Assembly (NCBI RefSeq): GCF_001039355.2
Contig: NW_019773581.1
Coordinates: 366,574 to 430,573, forward strand
Source of the DNA: Lingula anatina
Lineage: Eukaryota > Brachiopoda > Lingulata > Lingulida > Lingulidae
Direction of reading: 5' to 3'
DNA length: 64,000 nt
Notes under the pieces: generated by a model
Seen by the model: only the letters and a program-made list of their open reading frames with translations
Told to the model about the DNA's origin: nothing
The model's database searches: none
Part shown: positions 23,001 through 36,946 of the stretch, in pieces
Layout: the number at the start of each line of letters is the position of its first letter
How positions within the stretch are numbered: position 1 is the stretch's first letter
Program-made: the position numbers and the translations under genes

Positions 23001-26000
23001 TGGCCAGCGTGGGCTCAAATGTTCAACATTTTACTGGGCCAGGTTTCCATTTTACAGGCATTTGGGGACAACCCAGTGTTAAAATCGCAGTCTGTCAGCA
23101 ATATACACTGTAGCCTCAAATTGTTCTCAATTTTTGACTGCCAATTACTATCACAATTTTTAAAACATTATTTTGCTTTTGAATACAAACTATTCTTATA
23201 TGTCTTTTTATTTTGTTTTTATGCTAATCCTCTTATCTTCAATTGTTAAAATAATCGTCTTCAATTTAACTCAGTAAACTATCATCAAGTCAAAAAACAA
23301 CTTAGTCAAAACATACTCTGGGGTAGTGCTAACACTCGCCAAATTAGCCAAATGCTAAAACTGACTTGAATTGGCTAAACAAAAAGGGCTTGATTTGACT
23401 AATTTTAGCCGAATTCAGACCATTTAGATAACAAATTGACAAAAAAGAGGTGATTTGGCTAAGCGAAAAAAATTGCTAGCGCTACCACAAAAACTATTAT
23501 ATATATAAGTGTGTACATTTTTTAGTCAGAAGTCTGCTATTATTGTAACCTGTAACATTACATAAATAATTTAAAATAACTATTGCTACCTGTGGTATGT
23601 TATATTATTATATAATATAATATAATCATATAACTGTATCTGTACATTTTCTGCAGAAGCTACTGGTGCAAGAGTTACAATTAACATTTCATTTTTTTTT
23701 TCCAAAAATTTATTTACTGTACTTATTTATTTCCACAAAGACCTACCATCATATGCTGCTGCGCCCTGTGTAGCTTTTCCATCTCCAGTGTTGATGGGAG
23801 TTTGTCTCCACGGTGACCGATGCTCAGACCATGGAGACCGCCCTGTAAGACGGTTCTCATTATCGTAAGACCCTCCGGCTGAAAGAAATGATGAAGTGGT
23901 TAAAGGGATAACAACTGTTCATTTGGCCCCAAAAAATGTATTTTCCTAGGGTAAAGGTCTTAGGACAATATTCCTAAACTTTAGAATGGTTAATGAATTC
24001 ATTCAGTTTGGTTTTTTGTAATATTCTCATAAAGGATTATTACTGAGTGTAGCCATCTATGGAGGTCACATGATATGATGGCAAGCACACATTTCAGAAT
24101 AATTGCGTAGTAACTGTGCTTTTTCTCTAATGCTTTAAGTAACTTATGATTTACACAGTAGTTTGAATCCTTTGCTTAGCCACGGTAGTTTTCTGATATC
24201 ATCTCGCAAGGAGGTGAGATTTTATGTATTATTTAGTAGTTAAAACAGTTAATGAAAACTTATGTAATTGCTACAAGTCTTAATTATAAGGTAACTGAAG
24301 GATTATTTCTTAAAATATTTTATCTTTCAATTATTTAAGTATTTGCATATCTGTGTGCCAAAGACATGCAATAAATTGATTAAAAAAGTATGAAAGAAGT
24401 TGCTTATTCACCCCAGTATTGGTGTACCAAAGACAAGCAATAACTTTATCAGAAAAAGTATGAAAGAAGTTGCTAATTCACCCCAGTGAGTGGTATGAGC
24501 CTGGCCCTGGCCTCCTGTGGGTTGACACCCAGCTCCTCCAAGTTGACCCCCGTGAACCCTGGCAGCGGGAACTGAGGGCTGTCTGCAAATGGACCAAGTG
24601 CCATGTCAGGCCACAGCACTGGGTCACCTGGTGATGGAAAATAAACAAATGAACAAACAAACAAACAAATAAATAAATACTAACAAACTACTAGAATCAA
24701 TACATAAATAAATAAAATAATCAAGCTGATAAAATTTTCAATATATAATAATTATGGAAATGGGAATCATCCAAATAACCCAGTCTTGCAACTTGAGCAA
24801 AATCAAGCGAGATTTTGAGAAATTTGGAGTGATGTGGATGGGATAGCGCTAACACTCGCCAATTTAGCCAAATGCTAAAACTGACTCAAATTGGCTAATA
24901 AAAAGGGCTTGATTTAACATGTTTTAGCCAAATTATATCCATTTTGGTAACAAATTGACAAAAATGGGGTGATTTGGCTAAGCGAAAAAAATTGCTAGCG
25001 CTACCCCAGTGTGGGATAAGAAATAATGGCAGACTAGCAAAATTCATCCACGCCTATACATCTACAAGTAATTATGAGTAACACACAGCCTGTGCCTAGA
25101 ATTACTTAAATATTTTACTGGCCCTTGAACCCACCCCAGGATCTAAGAATGTACTCTACTGGTCTAATTTAAAAACAGAAACAGTAACCAATAACTGAAA
25201 CAAATGTGCACAATTTAAACTTAAACAGCAACAATTTCAGCAGCCTTTGACAGTGTTAATGACTGAGAGTACATTCCCATAGATTTTTAGGTCAATCTAT
25301 CCCAGTGGGGATTGTTGTCAGCCTGAACGGCTTAAATGTCTGTCCCGCCTACTAAAAGCAGTAAGGGGGTGATTAACTTTTGTGCTCTCGGAACCTGACA
25401 GCAATTTAGCGTGAACCCCCAAGGAGTTAGGTCGATCCGGACAGATCGATCTAAATCTATGGGAACCCAGACTTAGACTGTGGACGTCTCACACCCACCA
25501 TCTGGGCCAAAGGAAAGTCCATGGGTTTGGGTTTTGATCTTGGACTGCATGCTGCTAAATGCCTTCACATGTTTGATAGCACACTTGAAGTCTGGCAAGT
25601 ATGTCACTAGCCGCTTCTTCGCTCCACATATGAGCTAGAAAGCAGAAATTACAACAGCTTTACTCTAATAACCACAGCTTACCATATCCAAGATGTACCA
25701 GTTCAAAGAATTATAATTTATAACCCACTTTTTTCTTTCATGCGTTTAAGTTTTTCTGTCTTTTAATCACAATATAGACCAGTAAATGTTGCCCATGGCA
25801 AGAAAAGTGCCTTAAAATTGAGTGAAAATTGCATAATGTGTGACAAAATAATGATCATTTTTTCTTTCTTTTACTTATTTTTGTTGAAATTTATATGAGC
25901 AATTCATGATTCAGTGACTGATTAGGGTGACTAGTAGTAGTTAATACCTTATTGAAGGAAGAACAGGGAATTGTTATCTAGTACACACCTTTTCATTTTG

Positions 26001-26200
26001 ATTTTTTAAATCAATATGATCTATTTATCTATTAGCATTCTTCTTGGATGGTAAGATATAATGAAACATAGCAAGTTACAAATAAGTTTATCTATTTTAA
26101 TTTATATTATCCTTATGTTACTTCATAAAAAATAGTTGTTAATAGCGTCATAATAACATTACATCCATATGAGAAAAAAAACACCTACCCTTGACGCCAT
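20064..26200 (-). CDS. MMADHC: MMADHC (cblD) cobalamin trafficking protein, eight exons
   Basis: Exons (minus): 26200-26189, 25634-25499, 24627-24482, 23878-23747, 22694-22558, 22093-21916, 20906-20820, 20318-20064. The N-terminus [18 protein letters not shown] resembles the start of vertebrate MMADHC. Later blocks also match the family: [76 protein letters not shown] and [15 protein letters not shown]. The protein directs cobalamin, with MMACHC, to the cytosolic methionine synthase and mitochondrial methylmalonyl-CoA mutase branches. Predicted length is about 360 residues, longer than usual, with a C-terminal tail ([17 protein letters not shown] onward). The start of exon 6 is uncertain: the acceptor next to KDF breaks phase, while the AG at 22094-22095 keeps phase but adds 14 residues. 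All other junctions agree in phase. Confidence 0.93.
20605..20755. mobile_element. MITE with CATTCAGAAC termini, in an MMADHC intron
   Basis: Left end CCTCATTCAGAACAGTGGAC pairs with the right end, which reads CCGCATTCAGAACGGTGGAC when reversed. ACTAGTC is shared further in. The element is about 150 bp with no coding capacity. Confidence 0.75.
20756..20782. repeat. (GA)n microsatellite
   Basis: A short GAGAGA run next to the right end of the MITE, close to the donor of MMADHC exon 7. Confidence 0.7.
21150..21485. repeat. Minisatellite with poly-C blocks in an MMADHC intron
   Basis: About six or seven copies of a unit of roughly 40-45 bp built as TTGAAGCTTCCTTTCTGAAA, then TARCCACACTATCAC, then a variable C-run. 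C-runs vary from about 5 to 12. The first copy is degenerate (AAGGATCCTTTCTGAAATAA). Confidence 0.9.
21547..21859. mobile_element. Long-TIR MITE related to the one at 3264
   Basis: Ends GAGGCCATTCAGAATGAGAA and GAGACCATTCAGAATGAGAA (right end reversed). Internal arms share CTAAATATGG, TCTCTCCACCTCTC and CTCCCCACGCAT strings with the 3264-3565 element, so both belong to one group. It lies in the MMADHC intron between exons 6 and 7. Confidence 0.75.
23319..23489. mobile_element. MITE with TGGGGTAGCGCTA termini, copy 1
   Basis: Left end TGGGGTAGTGCTAACA and right end reversed TGTGGTAGCGCTAGCA. Internal sequence (CCAAATGCTAAAACTGACT, GGTGATTTGGCTAAGCG) is shared with the copy at 24839. Both lie in MMADHC introns. 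Confidence 0.75.
23900..24130 (+). repeat. Partial copy of a TTAAAGGGATAACAACT element
   Basis: Begins TTAAAGGGATAACAACTGTT and shares ATTTTCCTAGGGTAAAGG-like text, GGTTAATGAATTCATT and TTTCAGAATAATTGC with the reverse complement of the element at 29192-29542. The right terminal repeat is missing or too diverged to see. Confidence 0.6.
24839..25008. mobile_element. MITE with TGGGGTAGCGCTA termini, copy 2
   Basis: Ends TGGGATAGCGCTAACA and, reversed, TGGGGTAGCGCTAGCA. Same orientation and interior as the copy at 23319. Flanks GATGTGGA and GTGTGGGA are similar but not identical, so an 8-bp duplication is only possible. Confidence 0.75.
25256..25475. mobile_element. MITE with TTCCCATAGATTT inverted ends
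   Basis: The left TTCCCATAGATTTTTAGGTC pairs with the right arm reversed, TTCCCATAGATTTAGATCGA; ATCTRTCC also matches further in. It sits just downstream of MMADHC exon 2 within the intron. Exact ends are uncertain by a few bases. Confidence 0.65.
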
Positions 26201-27065
26201 TTCTTCGCTAATTCCAAATGTGACCAAAGTCACTCTTCTACCGTGCCTATTGTAAACATATACGAAATAGTACCAGCAAAATGAACATGTAGGGAAGGTT
26301 CGAGCAATGCTTCGCGAGTTGGGAGAGTTAATTTTTTTCACATGAAAATTCAATTTGGTCGGACACACCTGGATAGTACACCTTTACGAGAAAATCTAAG
26401 TTAGGTGTGGTATATTTAGGATCTAAAGCAAAAATATAAATACAGAAAAACAACCTTGAATTGATATTGAGGACGGTTGCTGTGATATGAGCTTCTACTT
26501 CAAGGTCGATTCGTGCTTAGGATCCTTCTAATAAATAATAATTAAATGTGCTACAGAAGTCATCAGAAAGTCTGGTTTCATTTAAACTCAAACATGACAG
26601 AAAAATTACCTTTGTATCGTATACCAACCAAATATTTTCTGTCGCTCACGAGTTATTACAGCAGATAAACTTTCAACGACGGTATCCCATAATTCCCTGT
26701 AACTAGGTCACAGAAACATAGGGACCTAGTAATAGTTCATTAATCAATTTTGTGTTGCGTATTACATTTCTATTAGTTTAAGCTGAAATTTTACTGAAGA
26801 AATAAGAATGCAATTTTGGTACAAATTTTTTCGTATTTCGCGAATGAATATCGAACTACTCAATTATGATGCATTCTAGAACTAACTTTTTACTATTCCC
26901 TGTGAAAAGAAACATGTCTGCGCCCATCAAAAGTTGATGCTTTCGAACATTTAGTGCGTCATTCAAAATTTGTCCCTCTTAAGGCGTTGTTGTTTAGCCT
27001 AACTTTATCAAGACATCTAAAAACAAAAGCATGGGATTGTATATGATATACCTAAACGGGAATAT
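26201..27065. promoter_or_regulatory. Candidate bidirectional promoter region of MMADHC and C2orf69
   Basis: The start codons of MMADHC (26200, minus) and C2orf69 (27066, plus) are 865 bases apart and point away from each other. No TATA box at an obvious position and no other gene lies between. The role is inferred from the head-to-head layout. Confidence 0.45.
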
Positions 27066-28367
27066 ATGAATTCGAATTTAAAGAGGACATTCTTGCGGAT
27101 TCTGCAGTTTACTGCCTGTTTTTCCACAGGAGCTGTCGTAAAATCCCAGTTTACTACGAGTAAAGCTTTTACATTTTCAATGGCAAATTTTCCGTCTTGT
27201 CACCGGTTAATACAGATTCATGGTGAAGACGACCGGAAGAATGACATTATTTTCTGTGGGGATATTCGAAATGCTGTCAGTCATATCATTTTCTTTGGAG
27301 GTGACGTTCAGGTAAGATAAATTTTTGGGGAAAGGTTACAACCGCAAGATAGCTTCGAACACAAAGAAAGCGAAATATTGCATTTTAGGGTCATTTAAGG
27401 ACTGACAAAAAACGAGAAATAGTCTGTTTATTATTTATTTGTTTATTTATTTAGAGTACGTGTAGACTATAAAATAGTTTAGTTATTAAATACTGCAGTA
27501 ATTATTTATTTATTATTTTGCCATTCTTTGCTTAGTAAAATTAATTAATTAGGGAATGTAATGTAGAATTAATTAGAGAAAATAATAGAGTATAGTATGA
27601 CAATTTTTCCCTGGCAGGATTACCCTGAAAACATGCTGGCACACCGCGATAACAAACATCATATCAAGTGGAGCCTGGAAGCCACTGCCAAACTTCTCTA
27701 CCAGAAACACCCAAACAGTGCTATATGGGTGATCAAACCAGCCAATATGTACATCAAGACATTCAGCTCCTTCTCAAATTTTGTGGATTGCAGTGAAATT
27801 GGCGTGCCCTCTCCTGAGCCCACGGATCATGGTGCTTTTCGACATCTTCAGAAATTGTTTCTCATGGGTGTTCTCCAGGCATACACAATACCAGCTGAGG
27901 AGACACACGCCACGTGTCCGAGTGACAACGCCTCCTCGGAACCCCACCCGGCAGCCACTACCCTTCCCATATCAGTAGTAGGGTTCAGTAAGGGTTGTGT
28001 AGTGCTGAACCAGCTTCTCTTTGAGCTCCAAGCTGCCAAGGCTGACCCAGAACTCGGCAAGTTTGTGAGTCAAGTGCAGAGTATGTATTGGCTGGATGGA
28101 GGGCACAATGGGGGGTCTAAAACCTGGGTCACAGACAGGACGATACTCTCGTCTCTGGTAGGGACAAACATCGAAGTTCATGTACATGTGACGCCATATC
28201 AGATAAATGACCCAATGAGAAAGTGGATAGGAAAAGAAGAAAAAAAGTTTGTGGAGGAACTGGAGAAGCTGGGAGTCAAGGTGAAAGAGACTGTCCATTT
28301 CAAAGATGAACCCAGGTCTATTGAGAATCATTTTAGAGTTCTCGAGGAGTTTGGGGGAAGAACTTGA
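27066..28367 (+). CDS. C2orf69: C2orf69-family mitochondrial hydrolase-like protein, two exons
   Basis: Exon 1 (27066-27311, donor CAG|GTAAGA) encodes an arginine-containing N-terminus compatible with mitochondrial import, then DIIFCGDIRNAV and FFGGDVQ. Exon 2 (27618-28367, acceptor CTGGCAG) joins in phase 0 and encodes DYPENM, NSAIWVIKPANMY, the nucleophile-elbow-like VVGFSKGCVVLNQLLFEL, MYWLDGGHNGGSKTWVT, HVTPYQINDPMRKWIGKEEK and SIENHFRVLEEF. These blocks are typical of the C2orf69 family; loss of the human gene causes a mitochondrial disease with brain and inflammatory features. Predicted length is 331 residues, somewhat shorter than the human protein, mainly in the variable middle. GFSKG fits a serine-hydrolase G-x-S-x-G box, but the substrate is not known. 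MMADHC lies immediately upstream, divergently. Confidence 0.95.
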
Positions 28368-29191
28368 GCCTCTAAGTGGCTACAGTATGCTTGGTTATTT
28401 CAGTGCTTGGCACATGGGAAGAGTTTTTTTTTTTTTTTTTTTTTGTAAATGTAGTGGAAATTCTTTGGATATTCTAATCTAACCCCCATTTTCACCCAGC
28501 TTTGAAAGCTTGTAGGATGTTTGTCTCACTCTCAGTATTGGTTGCAGGGGATGGCTGGGACCAGAGGCTGATTGTTGGTATATACTAGTACTGTCTTGCA
28601 ACCATTTCCCCAGAAGTGCTTAACCATATTTCTGTTTTACTTTAAATTTACTGAGTGGCTGTTTGGTTTTAAAAAAATGAAGATTCATTTTCAATTTTAA
28701 AATGTGCATGTACAAGCTTAGCTGTCTAGTTATTTCTTTTCATCAACTGTGTCTTATTGATCTTTTCACAAAACAAAGAAATACAGAAGATCTACATAAT
28801 ACAGTAGTTACTGTGCTTGATGGCTTTGAAACTACAGTAGACTGGGGATACTGACTGGCAATACTGATCTGAAGAGTACAATAACTGTCATCACACTTTC
28901 ATTCCACAAAAAAATAATATTTTACTCTGCCAATGTAAACAAGCATATACACTGTACACTGGCATGCCCATTAAAATGTAATACTCATTTATATGACAGG
29001 TCAACAAAAAATAATAAAAAAATTAAAAGAAAAGAAAAAGAAAAAAATCAACTGTCACGGTAGTCACTGTTCATTTTTTCTCTAGATTAGTAATACGTAT
29101 AGATGTCAATATTTCACCTGCAGTATATGCTTAGTGTGGGTATATATGCAGAGTACCCTGGTGAAGGATAGCACTGCCAAGAATAAATCAC
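28368..29191. other. Downstream region of C2orf69, likely 3' UTR
   Basis: Starts right after the stop codon. It contains a T-run at about 28426-28444 and no coding content. Polyadenylation site not determined. Confidence 0.4.
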
Positions 29192-29542
29192 TTAAAGGGA
29201 TAACAACTCTTCCTACGAAATCTATGTTTCATGATAAATATATTGTAAACAACTCATACAAATATAAAATATATTACCACAAAAAACGGCAGTTAAAGCA
29301 ATTATTCTGAAATCTGTGTTTGTCATCGGACCACGTGACCTCTATAGAAGGCTAAACTCTGCAATAATCTCTAAAGAGATTACTACAAAAAAAAAAAAAA
29401 CTTTTTAGAAAAAAAAAAAAAAAACCTAGGGCTAAATTTGAATGTAGAAATGGATTCATTAACCATTGGTAAGTGTAAAAAATTGTTGTTAACCCCAGGA
29501 AAATTCATTTTTGACCAAAATAAACAGTTGTTATACTTTTAA
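29192..29542. mobile_element. MITE with TTAAAGGGATAACAACT ends
   Basis: Left end TTAAAGGGATAACAACTCTT; right end reversed TTAAAAGTATAACAACTGTT. It is about 350 bp, with an A-rich centre at 29385-29425. The partial copy at 23900 is in the opposite orientation. No coding capacity. Confidence 0.75.
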
Positions 29543-30120
29543 ACTATGAAAATCGAGCTGCAGTTGGACATTTTTATTACACACCATCCATTTGTTAAAT
29601 GCGGTAAGGCATATACATGGATGTTAACAGAAGGACAGTATGAATAGATGGAATAGGTAAAATATGTATGTTTTTTTTTTTTTCACTCAATTTTCAAATT
29701 TTGATTCATGTATTTATATTAGATATGAATGTTTCTTTTCTAAACAGTCCACAAGCTGTGCAACGTTAAATTATTTCTGACTCAAATCCTACAGTTTTGT
29801 GCAATCTAGGGGAGAAAATGAGTTTTGAGATGCCATTTGAATAATGAGCAAATAGTCATATATATTTGTCTGCAATATTTATTTATAACTCTTCTTGAAA
29901 ACCTTATTAGAAATCAAAAACCGACAATGCTACTATGTTTATTCGAGGATAGGCCCTACTGTAGACCTAGATGGCGGCGTTCCTAGGCAAACTGACATTT
30001 AACGGTTACAGGTACTTTGATCTTACATTGAAACGTATCAAAATTAAGCCATCCGGTTGAGTTAAAAAAAAACTATTTATGTTTTGCTTCATTTCATTGT
30101 TAGAGAATAACCATTAATTT

Positions 30121-30290
30121 GGGGGCGTCTCGATAGTCCGAAGGTCATTGGTCCGAAGGTTCATTGGTCCGAAAAACGGTAACATTTTCATCGTTTTTTT
30201 TTTTTTTTTTTTTGATCAAGGGTTCATTGGTCCAAAGGTTCTGTAGTGAACATTCGGACTATTGAACCTTCGGACTATTGCTACGGCCCC
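30121..30290. mobile_element. MITE with GTCCGAAGG repeats and exact 8-bp duplication
   Basis: Ends GGGGGCGTCTCGATAGTCC and, reversed, GGGGCCGTAGCAATAGTCC. Flanks are ATTAATTT on both sides (30113-30120 and 30291-30298), an exact 8-bp target duplication as known for hAT and P superfamilies. The interior has several TTCATTGGTCCGAA-type direct repeats and a T-run. Confidence 0.88.
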
Positions 30291-30595
30291 ATTAATTTTA
30301 TGAGCTGTAACGTCTTGTAAAACATTCCAAGTCCAATTTTTGACGAGTGTCGACCGCGCGGTTTCGGGCTGCTATCAATAGTCGGCAAAACTAAATGTTT
30401 ACGGCGAAATACACTTAAATGGATATAGCCTCAGCTAAATAGCATTTGTTAAGCCAACCACCTGAATTTGGGTTATTAAATATTTCAGTTTTTTTTGTGA
30501 AACGGGCCCCGGACAGGCCCATAGTGACCTTTTTCATGGCGTATCAAATTGAAGTCATCCCAGTTCACAATAACCACCGATTTGACAAAGCAAAG

Positions 30596-31019
30596 TCAGC
30601 CTTTGACATTGGTCCACTTTTCGGACACGATGGTTCTGTTATGCTCCTTGTTGACTGAATACCCGATCATTTTCCACCCCTTTCCAAGCAAAAATTCTCC
30701 GAGTTCCGGTCGCGTCAAATCTTCATAGAGTCGTATTGCGACGTATCCTCTTCCATAGTTCAGTATTTTAGAGTGCTGATCATAGTAATCGGAGTGGATC
30801 CCTTCGTAATTATCCGGGTCTGCAAGATAGGCCTCTATCAACTGCTTGTGGGTGTGGTGTCGAATTGGCATCATTTTCAACAGGTCAATATGGCCACACA
30901 CCGTCAGTTCTCTATGGCAACCGATGACGTCAAGAACGCGCGGCACTTGAAGGGGGCTCGGTTCGCGTTGGCGGTGGGATCTTTGGGAAGTTGTTGGCGC
31001 GCAATCAGATGCACTGGAT
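30596..31019 (-). CDS. Unrecognised terminal exon, conserved-looking protein
   Basis: An acceptor (ACGTTATTACAG|ATCC) at 31019 opens a frame of 141 codons ending at a stop at 30596. It has no ATG near its start, so at least one upstream exon is required; I did not find it. The first part is basic and Ser/Pro rich (SQRSHRQREPSPLQVPR). The rest looks like a folded domain: VLDVIGCHRELTVCGHIDLL, HTHKQLIEAYLADPDNYEGI, ILNYGRGYVAIRLYEDLT and RPELGEFLLGKGWKMIGYSV. Balanced composition and charged amphipathic segments favour a real exon over chance. I cannot name the family, and no function is proposed. The overlapping plus-strand open frames are shadows. Confidence 0.6.
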
Positions 31020-31696
31020 CTGTAATAACGTAAAATAATCGGGCTTTACATTCAAGATTAACCTCGTTTTTCAAAATTGTTGGTGATGTTGGCCTATAGC
31101 ACAGTGCTCGGTAAATATTCGGGGAAGCCTGATTCAGAAGCCTACATGTGCTCTACACCGTTTACTGTAGGCCTACAATAGATTCGATTTCAAGACTATA
31201 TAGGCCTAGAACTTGATATTTTTTTCTCACGACAGCAGTAGGCAGTTTGTCAGGAACTCATATATTTGTATCATGATCATGGCTACTACAGTAGCCTAAT
31301 AGTACAGATATGAATTTTATAGCTTTTGTGAGTATGAAACTGGTTGAACATGGGCACTTCGTCGGAATGATGTGGAGGTTGTAGAGGGTGACCTATTTTA
31401 TAATTTGATTAAAGACCTGTAATGTACGTTTAGCTTTCAAAAAATTATTAATTCAGACTGCAATAGGCATACCTTCACGTTTTACAGTGACCTAGATATT
31501 TAGACAAAGTGCACATATTGCATCTCATGATTATGTCAGTGAAACTAGTCTTTGTTTGGTGTGTCTTAGGGTGACTAGGATGGCCTAAGAACGTACATTA
31601 GAAGCTAATGTGAGTGGGTGAGGGTGGGGATAGAGAGTTTACCATCACGATATTTCGGATATTCATGCTTTCTTAAAAAAGACCAGGAACCTGTTG
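31020..31696. other. non-coding stretch
   Basis: Expected to be intron or upstream region of the exon ending at 31019. No further exon could be supported. Confidence 0.35.
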
Positions 31697-31864
31697 CAGG
31701 CCCGTAGCCAGGAAGGGTTCGGGGGGTTCGAAAGAACCGCCCCTTTTGCTGGGAAAAGGTCCACTTTGGGTAAAATTGGATCTAGGTACATGAAGTTTTT
31801 ATGGGAAAAGGTCCACTTTTTCAAAAAAAGAACCCCCCTTTTGAAATTTCTGGCTACGGACCTG
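31697..31864. mobile_element. MITE with CAGGCCCGTAGCCAG ends, copy 1
   Basis: Left end CAGGCCCGTAGCCAGGAAGG; right end reversed CAGGTCCGTAGCCAGAAATT. Internal GGGAAAAGGTCCACTTT occurs twice in direct orientation. Flanks TGTTG and TATTG agree at four of five positions, consistent with an aged 5-bp duplication. It belongs to the same family as 54387-54548. Confidence 0.85.
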
Positions 31865-31869
31865 TATTG

Positions 31870-33250
31870 TGCATGCGTTCGAGGTGAATAAAGTGTGTCA
31901 AAGGTAACCACATACCTGTGTTTCCAAAAAGCGAACGACATCATAAAGCAAGTTTGACTGTCGTTGGAATTCAATCTACCAACCAACCAATGTTTGCGTC
32001 AAACTCCTTTAAGTGTAGTATAAACCTGACAATATTCTCCGTCCGCGATCTCTGAATTTTGTGTTATTGTGGTTTTATCACTACTGAACTCCCTTCGGCA
32101 AAATAGGTTTTATGTGCAGGGTGCATAGAAATAATTTGGAAATAATTTATGAACCACGACTCAAAGTCCCCTCCCTCAGAAGAAAAAAATGATTCCCAAC
32201 AGAAAACGAAATTTTTTTTTTGAAGTATGATTGCTTTCTTTCGAAGTTGAGACATTTTATATAGAACATAAAAACTGGATAATGCCTAACGTTCCGAGCT
32301 TCCGATCAACACGGCAATATGTCCGCTGGCAAAGATAGCCAACGGCGTTTTATGACACACGGAAACCTTGGCTTGACATACAAAACATATTAAAACATCG
32401 CTGTCATGATAATGAATATATATTCTCAACGATGGCGTCTGAAAAGGGACGTGGGAAAAAAGAATTATTCATCGAAAACATGAGATAGGTAAATAAGAAA
32501 TCAATGTTTGGGAAGTTTGGCAACCGATTGGAAAGTGGTTTGAATAACATCAGTGATTTTGTGCTCAGCCAGTGATTTTTACTGGACAAAGTCGTCACGT
32601 ACTACATGTTGAAAAAAGTTAAGCTTTTCTAAGAAATATTTTATCATTTCAAAAGAAAATGAAAAACAAGTTTCTCCTAATATTTGGTGATATCAACGTA
32701 TATACGTTTAAACATGCGCTTCTGTATTTCTCTCTTTTTTGAGTGAAAACAAAACACAAGATCAGCATTACCATTTAATGTATTCTGTATTAGGCGTGTA
32801 ACACTACATGGTGCTAAAAATAACAGCATAAAGCAGAGGGAATCTTACGAAAAAAAAACACTGCAAACTGTATATGGCATTTGTTGCCTTAAAGCACTAC
32901 ATTAACATGCAAAGTTCACTTCTGTTTTTCTTCATCGCCAGTTTATAAAGATTTTTTCCGGGTATTGGCATCTTTAATTTTTAATTTCATTTAAGCCGTA
33001 ATTCATAGAATTAAGATAAGTAATAGCATGACTACAAAGGGGTAATTGAATGGAAAGAAGCTTGAATCGAAACATAAAAGCACTTTACATTTGTATTTGG
33101 ATGACAACACATTTTTTCTAAACACATTTTGAAAAAATGAAATCAGAGATGCATAAAGGCAATAGGCTAAAAGCCGAAAAGCGAAAATCGCACTCGTTAA
33201 AGATACGTCAGTACTTATCATGACTTTTAAAAATCATCTCAGCAGTCAAT
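31870..33250. other. non-coding stretch downstream of the lectin gene
   Basis: AT-rich; probably includes the 3' UTR of the gene ending at 33251. No exon recognised. Confidence 0.4.
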
Positions 33251-35927
<2,677 letters not shown>

Positions 35928-36080
35928 GATGATTCAAGATCGATGGCAATTCAAATCGAATTAGAATTATTTCGACGCTTGGTGAAATTTTCGGTGTGCT
36001 TCAGCAGAATCAAAAACCTGCCTTGTTCAGATCACCGGCGGCTTCTCCAGGTCTGAATGCAAAGGCCCTGAGTTGACGAG

Positions 36081-36090
36081 TTTTATAAAG
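36081..36090 (-). promoter_or_regulatory. TATA box of the lectin gene
   Basis: CTTTATAAAA on the minus strand, about 155 bases before the ATG at 35927. It would place transcription start roughly at 36055. The same string is present in the allelic copy at 37456-37465. Confidence 0.55.
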
Positions 36091-36786
36091 CTTTCCATCT
36101 CTTAAGTATGCGGGGGTGGGCTATAAACAATGTCTTGGTCCCTCTGTCAAAATTTCGATTGTTTTATTATGCTGTTGATTAATAGTCCTCAGACATCATA
36201 AATACATCCATTTCATTTTGAGTGCATTTTAAATTCTCACACTACAAGAGAAGATATTCAATTAGTAAAAACAGAATCAACTTTCATTTGTCGATAAAAT
36301 TAGGCCTATACATTGCGCGATGACAGAGGACAACCGTAGTCTTCTTAAAAGAAATAAGTATTATTTTGAAAACAAAAGTCATGTCTCTTTTATATATATT
36401 CCATTTAATTGGACAGTTATCCAGTAAATCTAGTATCGAGATGGACAAATAATTGACCTAATAGTTTAGACCAGTTTTTGAGCTGTAGCCATTTTCAGAG
36501 ACAGCCCAGATAATAACTCTCATCTTTTCTATTAGCTGGCAAACATTCAAAAGGGTCGTAAGGTTAAAGGGCGTAGTATTTACCCGGACCCACAAGCTGC
36601 CAGTTTACCGAAATATAGATTTGCTCCCCAGTCATTTGAAGTGTTTTCCGTCTGGGTCTATACGTGTTTCAGGGACGATTTTACCTTGTGGTTTTTCGGC
36701 CAGAGCACGTTCAGGTGGCGTCCCCTCCCTTTACTGTAAATATAATATTTATTTATGTCAGGGTTGTGGGGTAAAATTTACGACCT

Positions 36787-36944
36787 GGGCTCCATAACTC
36801 GAAAGCATCGCGCACTGCGCAAGCGTTCCTATTCCATAACTCGCCTATACTCGCCCCATATAATACATTGAAGCCTCTATGTGATATTGCTATTCGCAAT
36901 ACGCGATGCTTTCGAGTTACGGGGCCCAGGGCTCGAAAGCATCG
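36787..36944. mobile_element. Foldback element cut off by the contig end
   Basis: Starts GGGCTCCATAACTCGAAAGC and matches the left half of the complete element at 38161-38442. It ends at the single N. Confidence 0.75.
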
Positions 36945-36945
36945 N
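36945..36945. other. Single-N assembly joint
   Basis: One N separates two near-identical stretches, marking a joint between contigs. Confidence 0.95.
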
Positions 36946-36946
36946 T

